This document shows positions 8,898 to 18,700 of a stretch of 27,602 nucleotides of DNA, one piece after another. The DNA comes from Aureococcus anophagefferens. Its lineage: Eukaryota; Sar; Pelagophyceae; Pelagomonadales; Pelagomonadaceae. Within the stretch, counting starts at the first letter, position 1, and each line of letters starts with the position of its first letter. Below the pieces are notes generated by a model. It was given only the letters and a program-made list of their open reading frames with translations, was not told where the DNA came from and did not search any database. Made by a program: the position numbers and the translations under genes. The stretch is taken from positions 9,816 to 37,417 of the forward strand of contig NW_008705588.1 of the NCBI RefSeq assembly GCF_000186865.1, written 5' to 3'.

Positions 8898-9827
8898 TTA
8901 GGAGACGGGGTCGACGCCGCGCGCGATGGGCGGCGGCGACGGCGTCCGGACCTCGTCGAGGCCGCGGACGTAGCCCGTCGCCGCGTCGACGTAGCGCCCG
9001 ATGTAGGCCTGCAGCGCCGGGAGCTCGCCGAGGTTCGCGAGCCACTCGTCCTCGTCGATGAGCCCGTCGCCGTCGACGTCGAGGCGGCCGAGGATCTCGT
9101 CGAGCGAGAGGCCCGCGCCCTCGTCGTCGAGGCTGCCGGACCGCCGCGTGTTCTTGTGGAGCGCCTTCAACAGGCCGATGAGCTCCGCGCGGTCGATCTT
9201 GCCCGAGCCGTCGCGGTCGATCTGCCGGAAGACGCGGCTGCCCACGGAGCCGACGGCCGCTTCGAGGCGCGCGCGCTCCGCGCGGCGCCGCTCGAGCCAG
9301 ACCCGCGTCTCCTCGGGGAGCGCTGCGAAGGCCGCGGCCGCGTCCGCGCTCTTCGCGAGCGTTTTTTCGAGCGCCGCGGTCTCGTCCGTGACCTCCTCGA
9401 GCCGCGTCTCGAGGGACGCGTAGCCGCGAATCTTGCCCTTTTCGTCTAATCCCGCGGTGATGGCCTGCTCGAGGGCCGGCAGCTTCGCGAGGTTCGCCAG
9501 CCACTCGTCGAGCGTGATCTCGCCGTCGCCGTCGCCGTCGAGCGCGTCCAACGCGTGCTCGAAGGGCGGCGCGCCCCGCCGCGGCAGCGCGCAGAGGAAG
9601 CGGCGGAGCTCGTCGCGGTCCACCGTGCCGGAGTGGTCGCTGTCCATCTGGTCGAAGAGGATCACGCCGGGCAGGTGCTTCTCGAGCCAGGCGGAGGCGC
9701 GGCGCTGGAGCACGCTGGGCAGCTCGCCGTCGGCGACGGCCTCCTCGGCCGCCGCGTACTTGGCGACGAGGTAGCGCTTGTGCACCGTGTTCAGCGGCAC
9801 GGCGGGCAGGGACACGCCGCCGCCCAT
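8898..9827 (-). CDS. Four-EF-hand calcium-binding protein, probably N-myristoylated
   Basis: This intronless gene encodes 309 residues. Four canonical EF-hand loops are visible: DSDHSGTVDRDE (62-73), DGDGDGEITLDE (97-108), DRDGSGKIDRAE (204-215) and DVDGDGLIDEDE (250-261). Each has Asp at loop positions 1, 3 and 5 or an accepted substitute, Gly at 6 and Glu at 12, so all four should bind calcium. The two halves repeat: each pair ends DEWLANL followed by LPAL, so the protein arose by duplicating an EF-hand pair. The halves are joined by an acidic helical segment (about 138-195). The N-terminus MGGGVS fits the N-myristoylation consensus (Gly2, Ser6), suggesting membrane attachment. Start: ATG at 9827, the only start that exposes Gly2. 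The role is calcium sensing; its partner is unknown. It is divergent from the RPS2 gene. Confidence 0.9.
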   Translation of the reverse strand: MGGGVSLPAVPLNTVHKRYLVAKYAAAEEAVADGELPSVLQRRASAWLEKHLPGVILFDQMDSDHSGTVDRDELRRFLCALPRRGAPPFEHALDALDGDGDGEITLDEWLANLAKLPALEQAITAGLDEKGKIRGYASLETRLEEVTDETAALEKTLAKSADAAAAFAALPEETRVWLERRRAERARLEAAVGSVGSRVFRQIDRDGSGKIDRAELIGLLKALHKNTRRSGSLDDEGAGLSLDEILGRLDVDGDGLIDEDEWLANLGELPALQAYIGRYVDAATGYVRGLDEVRTPSPPPIARGVDPVS

Positions 9828-10397
9828 GGGATCGTCGATGAGCGGTGCCGCCGATTAATCAATCGGGCTGCGAGATTGATCGCGCAGAATTGTTCAACAT
9901 TGCCCAAAGTGCAACGTAGGATAGGCTAGGATTCTACATTAGGTTGAGGCGATCTCCGCCAAAAAGCAGCGAGACATCTCGCCGGCGATCTCGTCGACGA
10001 CAAACTCGCCAAGGTGAGACGCGCCGCCGCCCGCCATCCCGCGCGCCTGTCTGAGAGGTTTTCGGCCGTGCGCGATGCCGTGGGTCGGTTGGCGACGACG
10101 ACGTCGGACGCTGTGGCCGATCGACGGCCGAAAGGCGTCGCCGAAAGGCCGTCGTCGCGCAGTGCGCCGGCTAGACGCTGCGCGGCGCGGCCGCGGCGAC
10201 CGCCGGCTCGCGGCGGTGTGCGTCGAGCCCCATGGCCGGCCTGCATCGCTGCGCAGCCACGGCGCCGCGTCGCCGTCGCCCGCCGCCGCCGCCCCCACTG
10301 GCCGCGCGCCGCCCCGACGCCGCTCGCTCGAACGCGCGCCTCCCCGAACCCCGCGCCGCGCGCGCCCTCTCACCCGCGCCGCCCCCCGCAGTTCAAG
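9828..10397. other. Divergent promoters plus untranslated leader of RPS2
   Basis: This 570-bp gap lies between the EF-hand start (minus) and the RPS2 start (plus). The left part (about 9850-9950) is AT-richer and probably holds the core promoters. The right part is extremely GC-rich and is best read as an intron within the RPS2 leader. No other gene is supported here. Confidence 0.45.
10014..10391 (+). other. Probable 5' UTR intron of RPS2
   Basis: A strong donor, CCAAG|GTGAGAC at 10014, and a pyrimidine-rich acceptor, CCGCCCCCCGCAG ending at 10391, lie just upstream of the RPS2 ATG at 10398. They would remove 378 bp of leader. Leader introns are common in ribosomal protein genes. The open reading frame through the interval has no ribosomal or other signature, which fits non-coding DNA. 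Confidence 0.5.
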
Positions 10398-11225
10398 ATG
10401 GGTGATGCTCCTGCTGGTGATGGCGGCCGCGGCCGCGGCGGTTTCGGCCGCGACGGCCGCGGGCGCGGCCGCGACGGCCGCGGGCGCGGCCGCGGGCGCG
10501 GGCGCGGGCGCGGCGACGACGCCAAGGAGGAGTGGGTGCCCGTGACCAAGCTCGGGCGCCTCGTCAAGGAGGGCAAGATCAAGTCCCTCGAGGAGATCTT
10601 CCTCTACTCCATGCCCATCAAGGAGTACCAGATCGTCGACTACTTCTTCCCGCCCACGGCCGGCAAGCTCAAGGACGAGGTCATGAACATCAAGCCCGTG
10701 CAGAAGCAGTCGTCCGCGGGCCAGCGCACGCGCTTCAAGGCCTACGTCGCCGTCGGCGACTTCGAAGGCCACATCGGCCTCGGCAAGAAGTGCTCCAGCG
10801 AGGTCGCCACGGCCATCCGCGGCGCGCTCATCATGGCGAAGATGAACCTCATCCCGATCCGCCGCGGCTACTGGGGCAAGAACTCGGGCGCGCCCCACAC
10901 CATCCCCATGAAGCTCTCGGGCTCCTCGGGCTCCGTGTCCGTGCGCCTCATCCCCGCGCCCCGCGGCACGGGCATCGTCGCCGCGCCCGCGTCCAAGAAG
11001 ATCCTCGCGATGGCGGGCCTCGAGGACTGCTACTCGACGACGCGCGGCCACTCGCGCACGACGGGCAACTTCATCACCGCCGTCTTCAACGCCATCGCCG
11101 CGTCCTACGGCTACCTCTCGCCCGAGCTCTGGAAGCCCACGGTCTTCTCGAAGAACCCCTTCCAGGAGCACACGGACTTCCTCTCCAAGGACGCCGTCGT
11201 CGACGCCAAGGAGGCCGCCTACTAG
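10398..11225 (+). CDS. RPS2: 40S ribosomal protein S2 (uS5)
   Basis: This encodes 275 residues of the cytosolic small-subunit protein uS5/RPS2, which lines the mRNA entry region of the 40S subunit and contributes to decoding accuracy. The N-terminus is the usual Arg-Gly tract (about residues 10-38). It is followed by [20 protein letters not shown], the family-specific [10 protein letters not shown], the S5 domain ([20 protein letters not shown], then [16 protein letters not shown]), and the C-terminal S5 region with [20 protein letters not shown] and [15 protein letters not shown]. Length matches other eukaryotic RPS2. Start: ATG at 10398 gives the standard length; the open frame upstream is a leader intron. 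The coding exon is strongly biased to C/G in third positions, as expected for a highly expressed gene in this genome. Confidence 0.97.
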   Translation: MGDAPAGDGGRGRGGFGRDGRGRGRDGRGRGRGRGRGRGDDAKEEWVPVTKLGRLVKEGKIKSLEEIFLYSMPIKEYQIVDYFFPPTAGKLKDEVMNIKPVQKQSSAGQRTRFKAYVAVGDFEGHIGLGKKCSSEVATAIRGALIMAKMNLIPIRRGYWGKNSGAPHTIPMKLSGSSGSVSVRLIPAPRGTGIVAAPASKKILAMAGLEDCYSTTRGHSRTTGNFITAVFNAIAASYGYLSPELWKPTVFSKNPFQEHTDFLSKDAVVDAKEAAY

Positions 11226-11397
11226 GCGGCTCCTCCGCCGCAGACACACCAAGCCCCGGTCCGCACCGGCAGCCGGGGCTCCCTCGAAAGAGGCGTACCG
11301 CTCGCGCGACCTATCCGCGCGCCGTGGGGGGCCTCGCGCCCCCGCGGCGCGCCCTTCACGGAGCTGAAGCACCTAAGATCATTCTCCATGCTTATGT

Positions 11398-12084
11398 TCA
11401 AAGGTAGATCTTGAGCTTCGTGCCCACGGCGGCGCGGCAGATCGGGCAGCGTTGTTCGCCGTAGGCGGCCGCGCACGCGCCGCAGAGCACGTGGCCGCAG
11501 GGCACGAACGCCGTGTCGCGCGCGCGCTCGAGGCAGCAGGGGCACTCCTGGATGCGCGACGGCGCCGCGGCGGCGGGCGCGTCCTCGCGGCGCCGCCAGG
11601 CTTCGAGCGCCGCGCGGACGCGGCCCGGGTCGCGGCGCGCCTCCTCGAGCGTCGCGCGGATCTCGTCGTCGCCCACGCTCGCCGGCGCGACGACGCGCAG
11701 GTGCGCGACGGCGGCGGCGACGGCCAGCGTCCCCGTCGCGCCGGGAGCCTCGCGGCGCGCGCCGACGGGCGCGCCGCGCCGCGCGACGTCGCGGCGGCCG
11801 CGCGGCGCGGCCGCGGCGACGCCGCGGATGCGCGCCGCGTCCTCCGACGCGACGCCCATGCCTTCGAGGTCCGCGAGGGTGAGCAGCCGCAGCGCCGCGA
11901 GATCCAGCCCGTGCTTGTCGAAGACGGCGGCGTAGTGCTGGATGCCCAGGCGGCCCAGCAGCCCCTGGACCGTCTTCGACGCCGCCGCGACGGCCAGATT
12001 CCGGTCCTTGCGGTCCGGCGTCGCGAGCGCGCGCGGCTGCGGCGCGCGGCGCTTGCACAGGTCGACCTGTCGCGACAGGTCCAT
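11398..12084 (-). CDS. SAM and C3HC4 RING finger protein, probable E3 ubiquitin ligase
   Basis: This encodes 228 residues from the ATG at 12084 (CGCCATGG context). Residues about 37-92 resemble a SAM domain (VQGLLGRLGIQHYAAVFDKH, LLTLADLEGMGV), a protein-interaction module. Residues about 137-165 (DDEIRATLEEARRDPGRVRA) look like a small three-helix UBA-like unit. The C-terminus is a complete C3HC4 RING: C181, C184, C196, H198, C201, C204, C213, C216, followed directly by the end of the protein (TKLKIYL), as in IAP-type and related ligases. The role is therefore ubiquitin transfer to partners bound by the SAM domain; substrates are unknown. A longer start at 12183 would leave only 11 bp before the divergent MAPEG gene, so the inner start is preferred. 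The UBA-like call is weak. Confidence 0.8.
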   Translation of the reverse strand: MDLSRQVDLCKRRAPQPRALATPDRKDRNLAVAAASKTVQGLLGRLGIQHYAAVFDKHGLDLAALRLLTLADLEGMGVASEDAARIRGVAAAAPRGRRDVARRGAPVGARREAPGATGTLAVAAAVAHLRVVAPASVGDDEIRATLEEARRDPGRVRAALEAWRRREDAPAAAAPSRIQECPCCLERARDTAFVPCGHVLCGACAAAYGEQRCPICRAAVGTKLKIYL

Positions 12085-12194
12085 GGCGTGTGCACTCCCC
12101 TTTTGACCCGAGTTCGGCTGCAGAACCCGCTTTTGGAAAACGACCAACTTGAAGAGTTCTTGAAGGGGTTTCGGGGGCTGCATCCGCGATCACC
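12085..12194. promoter_or_regulatory. Very short divergent promoter region
   Basis: Only 110 bp separate the preferred starts of the SAM-RING gene (minus) and the MAPEG gene (plus). The region is less GC-rich than the genes and is open in the SAM-RING frame up to 12183, so that gene could start further upstream. No motif recognised. Confidence 0.35.
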
Positions 12195-12773
12195 ATGGGC
12201 GTGCTCAAGCAGCTCCTCGGCTTCGAGGAGGCCGGCGTCGGGCTCATGGTGCCCATCGTCGGCGCCCTGCACGCCGTGTCCTACAAGCTCCACGAGCTCT
12301 TCCTCGTCGACTTTTCCCGCGACGTGCTCGTGCCCAAGCTCGCGGCATTGACGGGCCTCGCCGACCCGGCGAAGCTCAGCTGGGCCTGCGTGCTCTTCGG
12401 CTACCTCCTCGTCTTCCTCACCTTCGAGACGAGCCTCGTCTACTCGTCGAGCGCCGAGCCCAAGGGCTACAACGTCTTCGCGCCGCGGACCATGGCGACG
12501 CGCGCGACGGGTCTCGGCGCGCGGCTCTTCGGCGCGCATCTCAACGCGACGGAGGACCTGGCGCCCTTCGGCCTCGCGATCGCCTGCGCGGGCCTGTTGC
12601 AGGCCGATGCGCACGTCACGGCGCAGCTCGCGGCGCTCCACGCGGTCTACCGCGTCGTCCACTGGGCGGGCTACGCGGCGAACGTCGTCGCCGCGCGGTC
12701 CCTCGCCTTCGTCATGGGCCAGCAGACGACGGTGTTCATCTTCCTCGCCGCGCTCTACGGGACCGCGTTCTAG
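12195..12773 (+). CDS. MAPEG-family membrane protein
   Basis: This encodes 192 residues with four hydrophobic segments, at about residues 15-35, 62-82, 118-136 and 170-190. The second half follows the MAPEG pattern (membrane-associated eicosanoid and glutathione enzymes): AHLNATEDLAPFGLAIACAG, where the family has NxxE followed by a helix, then HAVYRVVHWAGYAANVVAAR, matching the R...H..Y and later conserved Arg that line the glutathione site. MAPEG members are trimeric ER or microsomal enzymes acting on glutathione conjugates or lipid mediators; the substrate cannot be read from the sequence. The first 60 residues are longer than usual for the family. The start ATG at 12195 sits in a good context (TCACCATGG). 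The gene ends 13 bp from the convergent Uso1-like gene. Confidence 0.75.
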   Translation: MGVLKQLLGFEEAGVGLMVPIVGALHAVSYKLHELFLVDFSRDVLVPKLAALTGLADPAKLSWACVLFGYLLVFLTFETSLVYSSSAEPKGYNVFAPRTMATRATGLGARLFGAHLNATEDLAPFGLAIACAGLLQADAHVTAQLAALHAVYRVVHWAGYAANVVAARSLAFVMGQQTTVFIFLAALYGTAF

Positions 12774-12786
12774 TAAGGCCGCTCAC

Positions 12787-15700
12787 TTAGTGCGCGGGCT
12801 CGCCCCGGCGGTAGAGGTCCATGGCGACGTCGTCGAGGCTCGCGGCCGCGTCGTGGCGCCGGAGGTCGTCCTCGAGCCCCTCGAGCTGGCCCTCGTTGGC
12901 GTAGTCGACGTAGAGGCCGTAGCGGTGGACGCACTCGCCCTCGGCGGACCGGCGGACGTCGTCGACGGCGCCCGGCCCCACGCGTTTTCGGAGGAAGTCC
13001 GCGAGCGCGTTCTTCTCGAGCTCCTGCTGCGCCAGCAGCGCCTGGGCAGGAAACGGGTGATGCAACGTCGCTTCAACGTGGGTGTGCCGCGCGCGCGCGT
13101 TCCAAAAAAAAACATCCACGCGTCGAGACCGCTCCGAGCGATGATCGCTCGTCCAAAAATCAGCCGAAACGAGAGGAGCCTTTGAAGTTGGGGAATGTCG
13201 CACCCTTGTCCTGCCCTGAGCAGCGCCAGCAGGTCGTTGTGCTCCTCCTCGAGGCCCCGCCACTCGTCGTCGAGCCCCTCGAGCTCCGCGGCCTCCGCCT
13301 CGGACCTAGCGCAGATCGCGGTCTGCCAGTGCTCGGGCGTCGTCGCCGCGCGCGGGCTCCGGTTCGGCGTCCGCGGCGGCGTCCGAGACGGCCGCGCCAG
13401 ACCCTCGAGGTCGTCCTTGAGCCGCTGCTCCGCCTCGAACTCGCCGTGGAGCCGGTCGAGCTCCGAGGCCTCGAGCGACTCCTCGAGCTGCGACGCGCGG
13501 ACGCGCGCGTCCTCGAGCTCGCGGCCCAGCGCCTCCGCGCGCGCCTCGGCCGCGCGCACGCGGTCCAGGTCCGCCGCCGACGGCCGCGGCGCGTCCTCGA
13601 AGGACGCCCGCGACGCGCGGAGCATGCGGTCGAGCTCCGCGGACCGCGACTCGGCCAACTCGCGCTGGCGGCGCTCCGCGTCGAGGTCCGCGGCGAGCTC
13701 CTCGAGGACGACCTCCTGCTCCATGGCCGCGACGTCGTCGTCGCCGCTGTCGCGCGCCGCCTGGAGCGCCGCCAGGCGGTCCTCGGCGGCCCGGGCGCGC
13801 TCCTCGGCGAGCTCGAGGTCCGCGGCGAGCTCGTCCATGGCTGCGTCCGCTTCTTCGCCCGTCAAACCCGTCTCGCCGGATCGCCGCCGCGCGGCCTCGA
13901 GGAGCGCGTCCCGCTCCTGCTCCAGGGCTTCCAGGTCCGCGCCGCGCTCCTCCCAGAGCATCTCCGCCTCGTCCGCGGCGGCCTCCGCTTCTTCCAGCTT
14001 CGCCCGCAGGTCGTCCGGCTCCGCGCGAGACAGCTCCAGCGACCGCCGCGTCTCCGAGAGCTCGGCCTCGAGCGTCGCCAGCCGCTCGCCCTCGTCACAC
14101 GCGGGCGCCGCCTTGGCCTGCTCGAGCTCGCGCACGCGCTTCTCCGCGGCGTCGAGGCGCTCCTGGTAGCCCGCGGCCGCCGTCATGTGCTCCTCCCACA
14201 TGGCTTCCGTCGACTCGCGGTGCTCCGCCTCCGCGTCGCGCGCCGTCTCCGCGTCCTCCAGGGACTGCTCGATCTCGTCGCCCCGCGCCCGGGCGACCTC
14301 GAGCTGCTCTTCGAGCGCGTCGAGCTCCAGCTCCGCGCAGCGCGCCTCCAACGCCGCCGCGGACCGCGCGGACGTCGCCGCCGCCTCCTGGGACGCCGCG
14401 AGCTCCAGGTCGATGGCCGCGACGCGCCGCGCGACGTCGGCGGTCTCGCGCTCCGCGGCGTCCGCGCGCGCGTCCGCCTCGGCGACGCGGTGCTCCTGGA
14501 AGCGCAGCTCGTCGCGCGCCGTCGCCTCGTTGTCGGCCTTGACCTGCGCCAGCTCCCGGGCGAGTTTGTCTTTGGACCGCTCCAGCGCCTCGACGCGCTC
14601 CGCGTCCTCGACGGACGACAGGCGCAGCGCTTCGAGCGCCTCGGCGTCCAAAGCGCGCGCGTCGTCGCCGTCGGCCTCCAAAGCCTTCAACCGCGCCTTC
14701 GTCTTCTTCGCGCGGTCCTCCCAGGTCTTGCGCTGCGCCTCCGTCTCCTCGAGCGTCTCCTGGAAGGCGCCGACCGTCGCGTCGTGCTCCGCCGCGAGCT
14801 GCCGCGTCTGCGCCTCGAAGCCCTCGCGCGCGGCCTCGAGATCGCGGGCGGCCTCGCTCCGCAGGGCGTCGCACGTCGACTCGAGCTTGGCCTCCAGCGA
14901 CGCGACGGCGGCCTCGAGGGCCGCGGAGACCTTGCGCGCGTCGGCGACGTCGCTCTCTAAGGATTCCTTCAGCCGCCGGAGCCGGTCGTTGTCCTGCGAC
15001 AGCACGGACGCGCCGTCGTCGCCGGCCTGGAGCCGCTTCTTGGCGACGTGGAACTCGTCGACGACGTCGCTCAGGCGCTTCGACAGCGCCTCCTCCTTCT
15101 CGCGCGCCTTCTCCAGAGACGCGGTCAGCGTCGCCTCGGCCGCCTTCGCGGCGAAGGCCTCGGACCGCGCGGCCTTGAGCGCCTCCTTGGCCTCGGCGAG
15201 GTCCGCGGCGAACTGGGACGACTCGCTCGCCGTCCGGCGCTGGGCCGCCGCGCGCGCGTCGGCGAGGTCCTGCGTCAGCTTCAACACCTCCTGCTGCGAC
15301 GTCAGCGCGATCCGCTTCGCGTCGCAGAGCTTTTCCTCGGCGGCGACGGCCGACAGGTCGACGTCCGCGAGGCGCCGCTCGAGGGCCCGCAGCTCGTCGC
15401 GCGAAGCTTTCTTCTCCGCCTCGAAGCGCGCGCGCTCGTCGTCGAGCGCGTCGCCCGCGTCGCGCGCCTGCGCGATGGCGTCGCGCAAAGCGGAAGCAAA
15501 CTCCTCCTGCTGCGCCGTCAGCGCCTGCATGGACGTCTCGTAGCGCTCCGACGCGTCCGCGCGCGCCTTGACGGCCGCGTCGCGCTCCGCGCGCGCGTCC
15601 TCGGCGGAGGCCTCGGACGCCTCGAGCGCCGCGGTCGCTTTCGCGAGCACGTCGAGATCGACGGCCGCGCCGCGCGCGGCCGCGAGCTCGGCCTCGAGGT

Positions 15701-18700
15701 CGAGGGCGCGCTGCGTGAGCGCGTGCTCCGTCTCCCGCGACGCCGCGGCGGACCGCTCGAGCTCCGCGCGCAAGGCGTTGTAGTCGTCGACGACCTGCTT
15801 CACCTGTGTGGAAATCAAACAGTGAGCTGGGACGTCGGGGCCAATTCAAGCCTCTCTAGCTCGGTCAAATCGAAGCCGATTCGGCTGATTTTGGGACGAA
15901 TCGTTTGCTCTCGTCGAATCCTCGAAGCACAGTAGAAGGCCTCGCGTCGAAACTGTCGCATACGCGCATATTGAAGTCGGGTTGAAGATTTGATTTCGGC
16001 CCAGCGCTTCACGTCCGCGATCGCCGCGTCGCGCGTCTCCTCCGCGCAGCGGCACGCGAGGCTCCGGCTCTCGAACTCGTCCGCGAGCTGCTTCGACGCC
16101 TCCGCCGCCTGCTCGTAGAGGGCCGTGACGCGCGCGAGCTCCGCGGTCTTGATCTCGACCTCGGTCTTCGAGAAGAGCCGTTCGTCTTCGGACGTCCGGC
16201 GGTGCGCGGAAGCGTCGATCGCTTGCCGCGCGGCCGCGAGCTCCGTCTCGAGCGTCGCGGCCTTGGCGTGGGCCTCGGCGACCTCGGTCTGGCGGAGCGC
16301 GAGCTGCGCCCGGATGGACTGGACGTCCGCGTCCGCGGGGAACGCGGCCTTGGCCGTCGCGAGCTCGGCCTCGAGCTCGGCGACGCGGACGCGGAGGTCG
16401 GGCGCGTCGACAACTCCGAAGGCGCCGGCGGGCGCGCCGGCGTAGGCGCCCTCGGCCGTGCTCAGGGAGCGCTGGTGCGTCGGCGTCGGCATCTCCGCCG
16501 CGCGGAGGTCCGCGCGCGCCGCGTCGAGCTCGGCCTCGAGCGCGTCGCGCGCGGCCGACGCGTCCGCCGCGCGCGCCTCGGCGGCGGCGGCGGCCTCGCG
16601 CAGCGCCGCCGTCTCCGGCGGCTCGCGGCGCGCGGCGGCGAGGTCGCTCTGGGTCTGCTGGAGCTCGTAGTGGAGCGCGTCGCGCGCGGTACGGGCCTCG
16701 GCGAGCTCGGCCCGCAGCGCGGCGTCGCCGGGCGCGTCGAAGGGGCCCGCCGCGGCGACGGGCGCCGGCGCGTCGAAGGGGCCCGGCGCGTCGAAGGCCG
16801 TCGGCGCGTCGAATGCGCCCGGCGCGTCGAAGGCGCCCGGCGCCGGCGCGTCGAAGGCGCCCGGCGCCGGCGCGTCGAAGGCGCCCGACGCGTCGACGGG
16901 CGCCGGCGCGTCGAAGGCGCCCGGCGCCGGCGCGTCGAAGGCGCGCGCGCCGACGTAGGCGCCCTCGACGGTGCTCAGGGACCGCTGGTGCGCCGGCGCC
17001 GGCAGCTGGGCCGCCTGGAGGTCCGCCGCGGCCTGCGCGAGCCGCGCCTCGAGGGCCGCGACGGCCTCGAGGCCCGCGTCGCGCTCGGCCTCGGTGGCCT
17101 CGAGCTTCTTGATCGCGTTGTTGTACGCGCGCAGCGAGTCCTGCTTGCGGTAGTGCTTGTCCTTGCGCATCTCCTCGAGGGCCTCGTCGCGCGACACGAG
17201 CGCCGCGTGGGCCGCGTCGAGGTCCCCGCGCAGCGAAGCCTCGAGGTCGCGCTTCGCGGCCGCCTTCTCCTCGAGCGCCTCGTCGCGCGCGGCGATCTCC
17301 GCGCGCGCCGCATCCAAGTCCGACCGCAGCGAGTCCTCGAGCGCCTGCTTCTCCGCCGTCGCGTCCTCCAGCGCGCTCTCGACGATGGACAGCGCCTCCT
17401 TGAGGTCCGGCGCGGGCTCGCCGGCCGGCGCGTCGAAGGGGCCGGGCGCCGCGGCGCCGCCGTCGTCGTCGAAGGGGCCCGGGGCGGGCGGCGTCGCGGG
17501 GAAGCCCGGCAACGCCGCCGCGGCGTCGAAGACGGGCCGCTGCGCCGCCTCGAGCTCCGCGATGCGGGACGCGGCGGCTTCGGCTCCGGCCTCGAGCGCG
17601 TCGATGGCCCGCTGCTTCTCCGCCGCGGACGCCTCGGCGGCCTCGAGCTTCTTGACGGCGTTCTCGAAGGCGCGCAGCGAGTCCCTCTTGCGGTACTTGC
17701 GGTCCGTCTCCGCCTCCTCGGCCGCGGCGACGAGCTCGGCGACGCGCGCCGCGGACGCGTCGTTCGCGGCGGTCACGTCCGCCAGCGCCGCGTTCGACGC
17801 GTCGAGCAGGCCCCGCAGCGCTTCGAACTCGCCCCGCGGCACGGCGTCGCCGCCCGCGGGCGTCAGGGGCACGTCGGCGAACTCGGCCGGCGGCGCGTCG
17901 AAGGGGCCGGGCGCGGCCGCCGAACCGGCGGGCGGCGCGTCGAAGGGGCCCGGCGCGGGCGCCGCGCCGCCGTCGAAGGGCCCCGGCGTCGCCGGCGCGC
18001 TGGCCGACGCCGCGAGCTGGGCCCGCGCGGCCTCGAGCTCGCCGTACATGGCCTGGGCCTGGGCCTGGAGCTCCTGGAAGTCCGCGTAGACCGTGCGGAC
18101 GTCGTCGACCGCGGCGTCGCGCTCCGCGGTGACGCGCTCCAGCGGTTCCCGGGCCTCGGCGAGCGCCGCCGCGGCCCGCGCCGCCTCCTCGGCGGCGCCG
18201 TCGGCGTCGGCGGCGAGCTGGCGCAGGCTCTCCTCGCGGCCCTCGATCTCCCGGGCGTGGCGCGCCTCGACGGCCGCGGCGTCCGCGACCACCGCGTCCG
18301 CGTGCTTCACGGCGTCCTCCTGCTCCTTGAGCCGCGTCTTGAGCATGTCGCGCTCGGCCATGATCGCCGCCATGATGCCCTCGTCGGCGCTCAGCGACGC
18401 GGGGCTCAGGTCCGCGGCCGTGGGCGCCGGCGCGACGTCGTCGTCGGAATCGCCCGGCGGCTTCTTGAGCTTCGCCTCCGCGGCGAAGAGGCGGTCCTCG
18501 AGGTCCGCGAGATCGTCGACGGCGCCGTCGGCCTCCTTCTGCGCGGCGTCGCGGGCCGCCTCGGCCGCCGCGAGCTTCTGTTCCAACGCCGCGACGTCCG
18601 CGGACTGATTCTCGCGGAGCGCGGCCTCGGCCGCCGCGAGCTTCGCCTCCAGCGCCGCGACGTCGCCCGTCGGCGCCGACGACGCCGCCGCCTCGGTGAC

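Noticed and set aside
9939..11372. Long minus-strand open frame across RPS2
   Set aside because: It is antisense to a certain ribosomal protein gene and low in complexity. Only its last residues ([20 protein letters not shown]) look protein-like, and that stretch is more simply the RPS2 leader exon.
12064..12081. 18-bp perfect palindrome GACCTGTCGCGACAGGTC
   Set aside because: It falls on codons 2-7 of the SAM-RING protein (DLSRQV) and is probably coincidental coding sequence, not an operator, though it lies at the start codon.
12085..12183. Longer start for the SAM-RING protein
   Set aside because: It would leave only 11 bp to the divergent MAPEG start; the inner ATG has a better context. 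The extension cannot be excluded.
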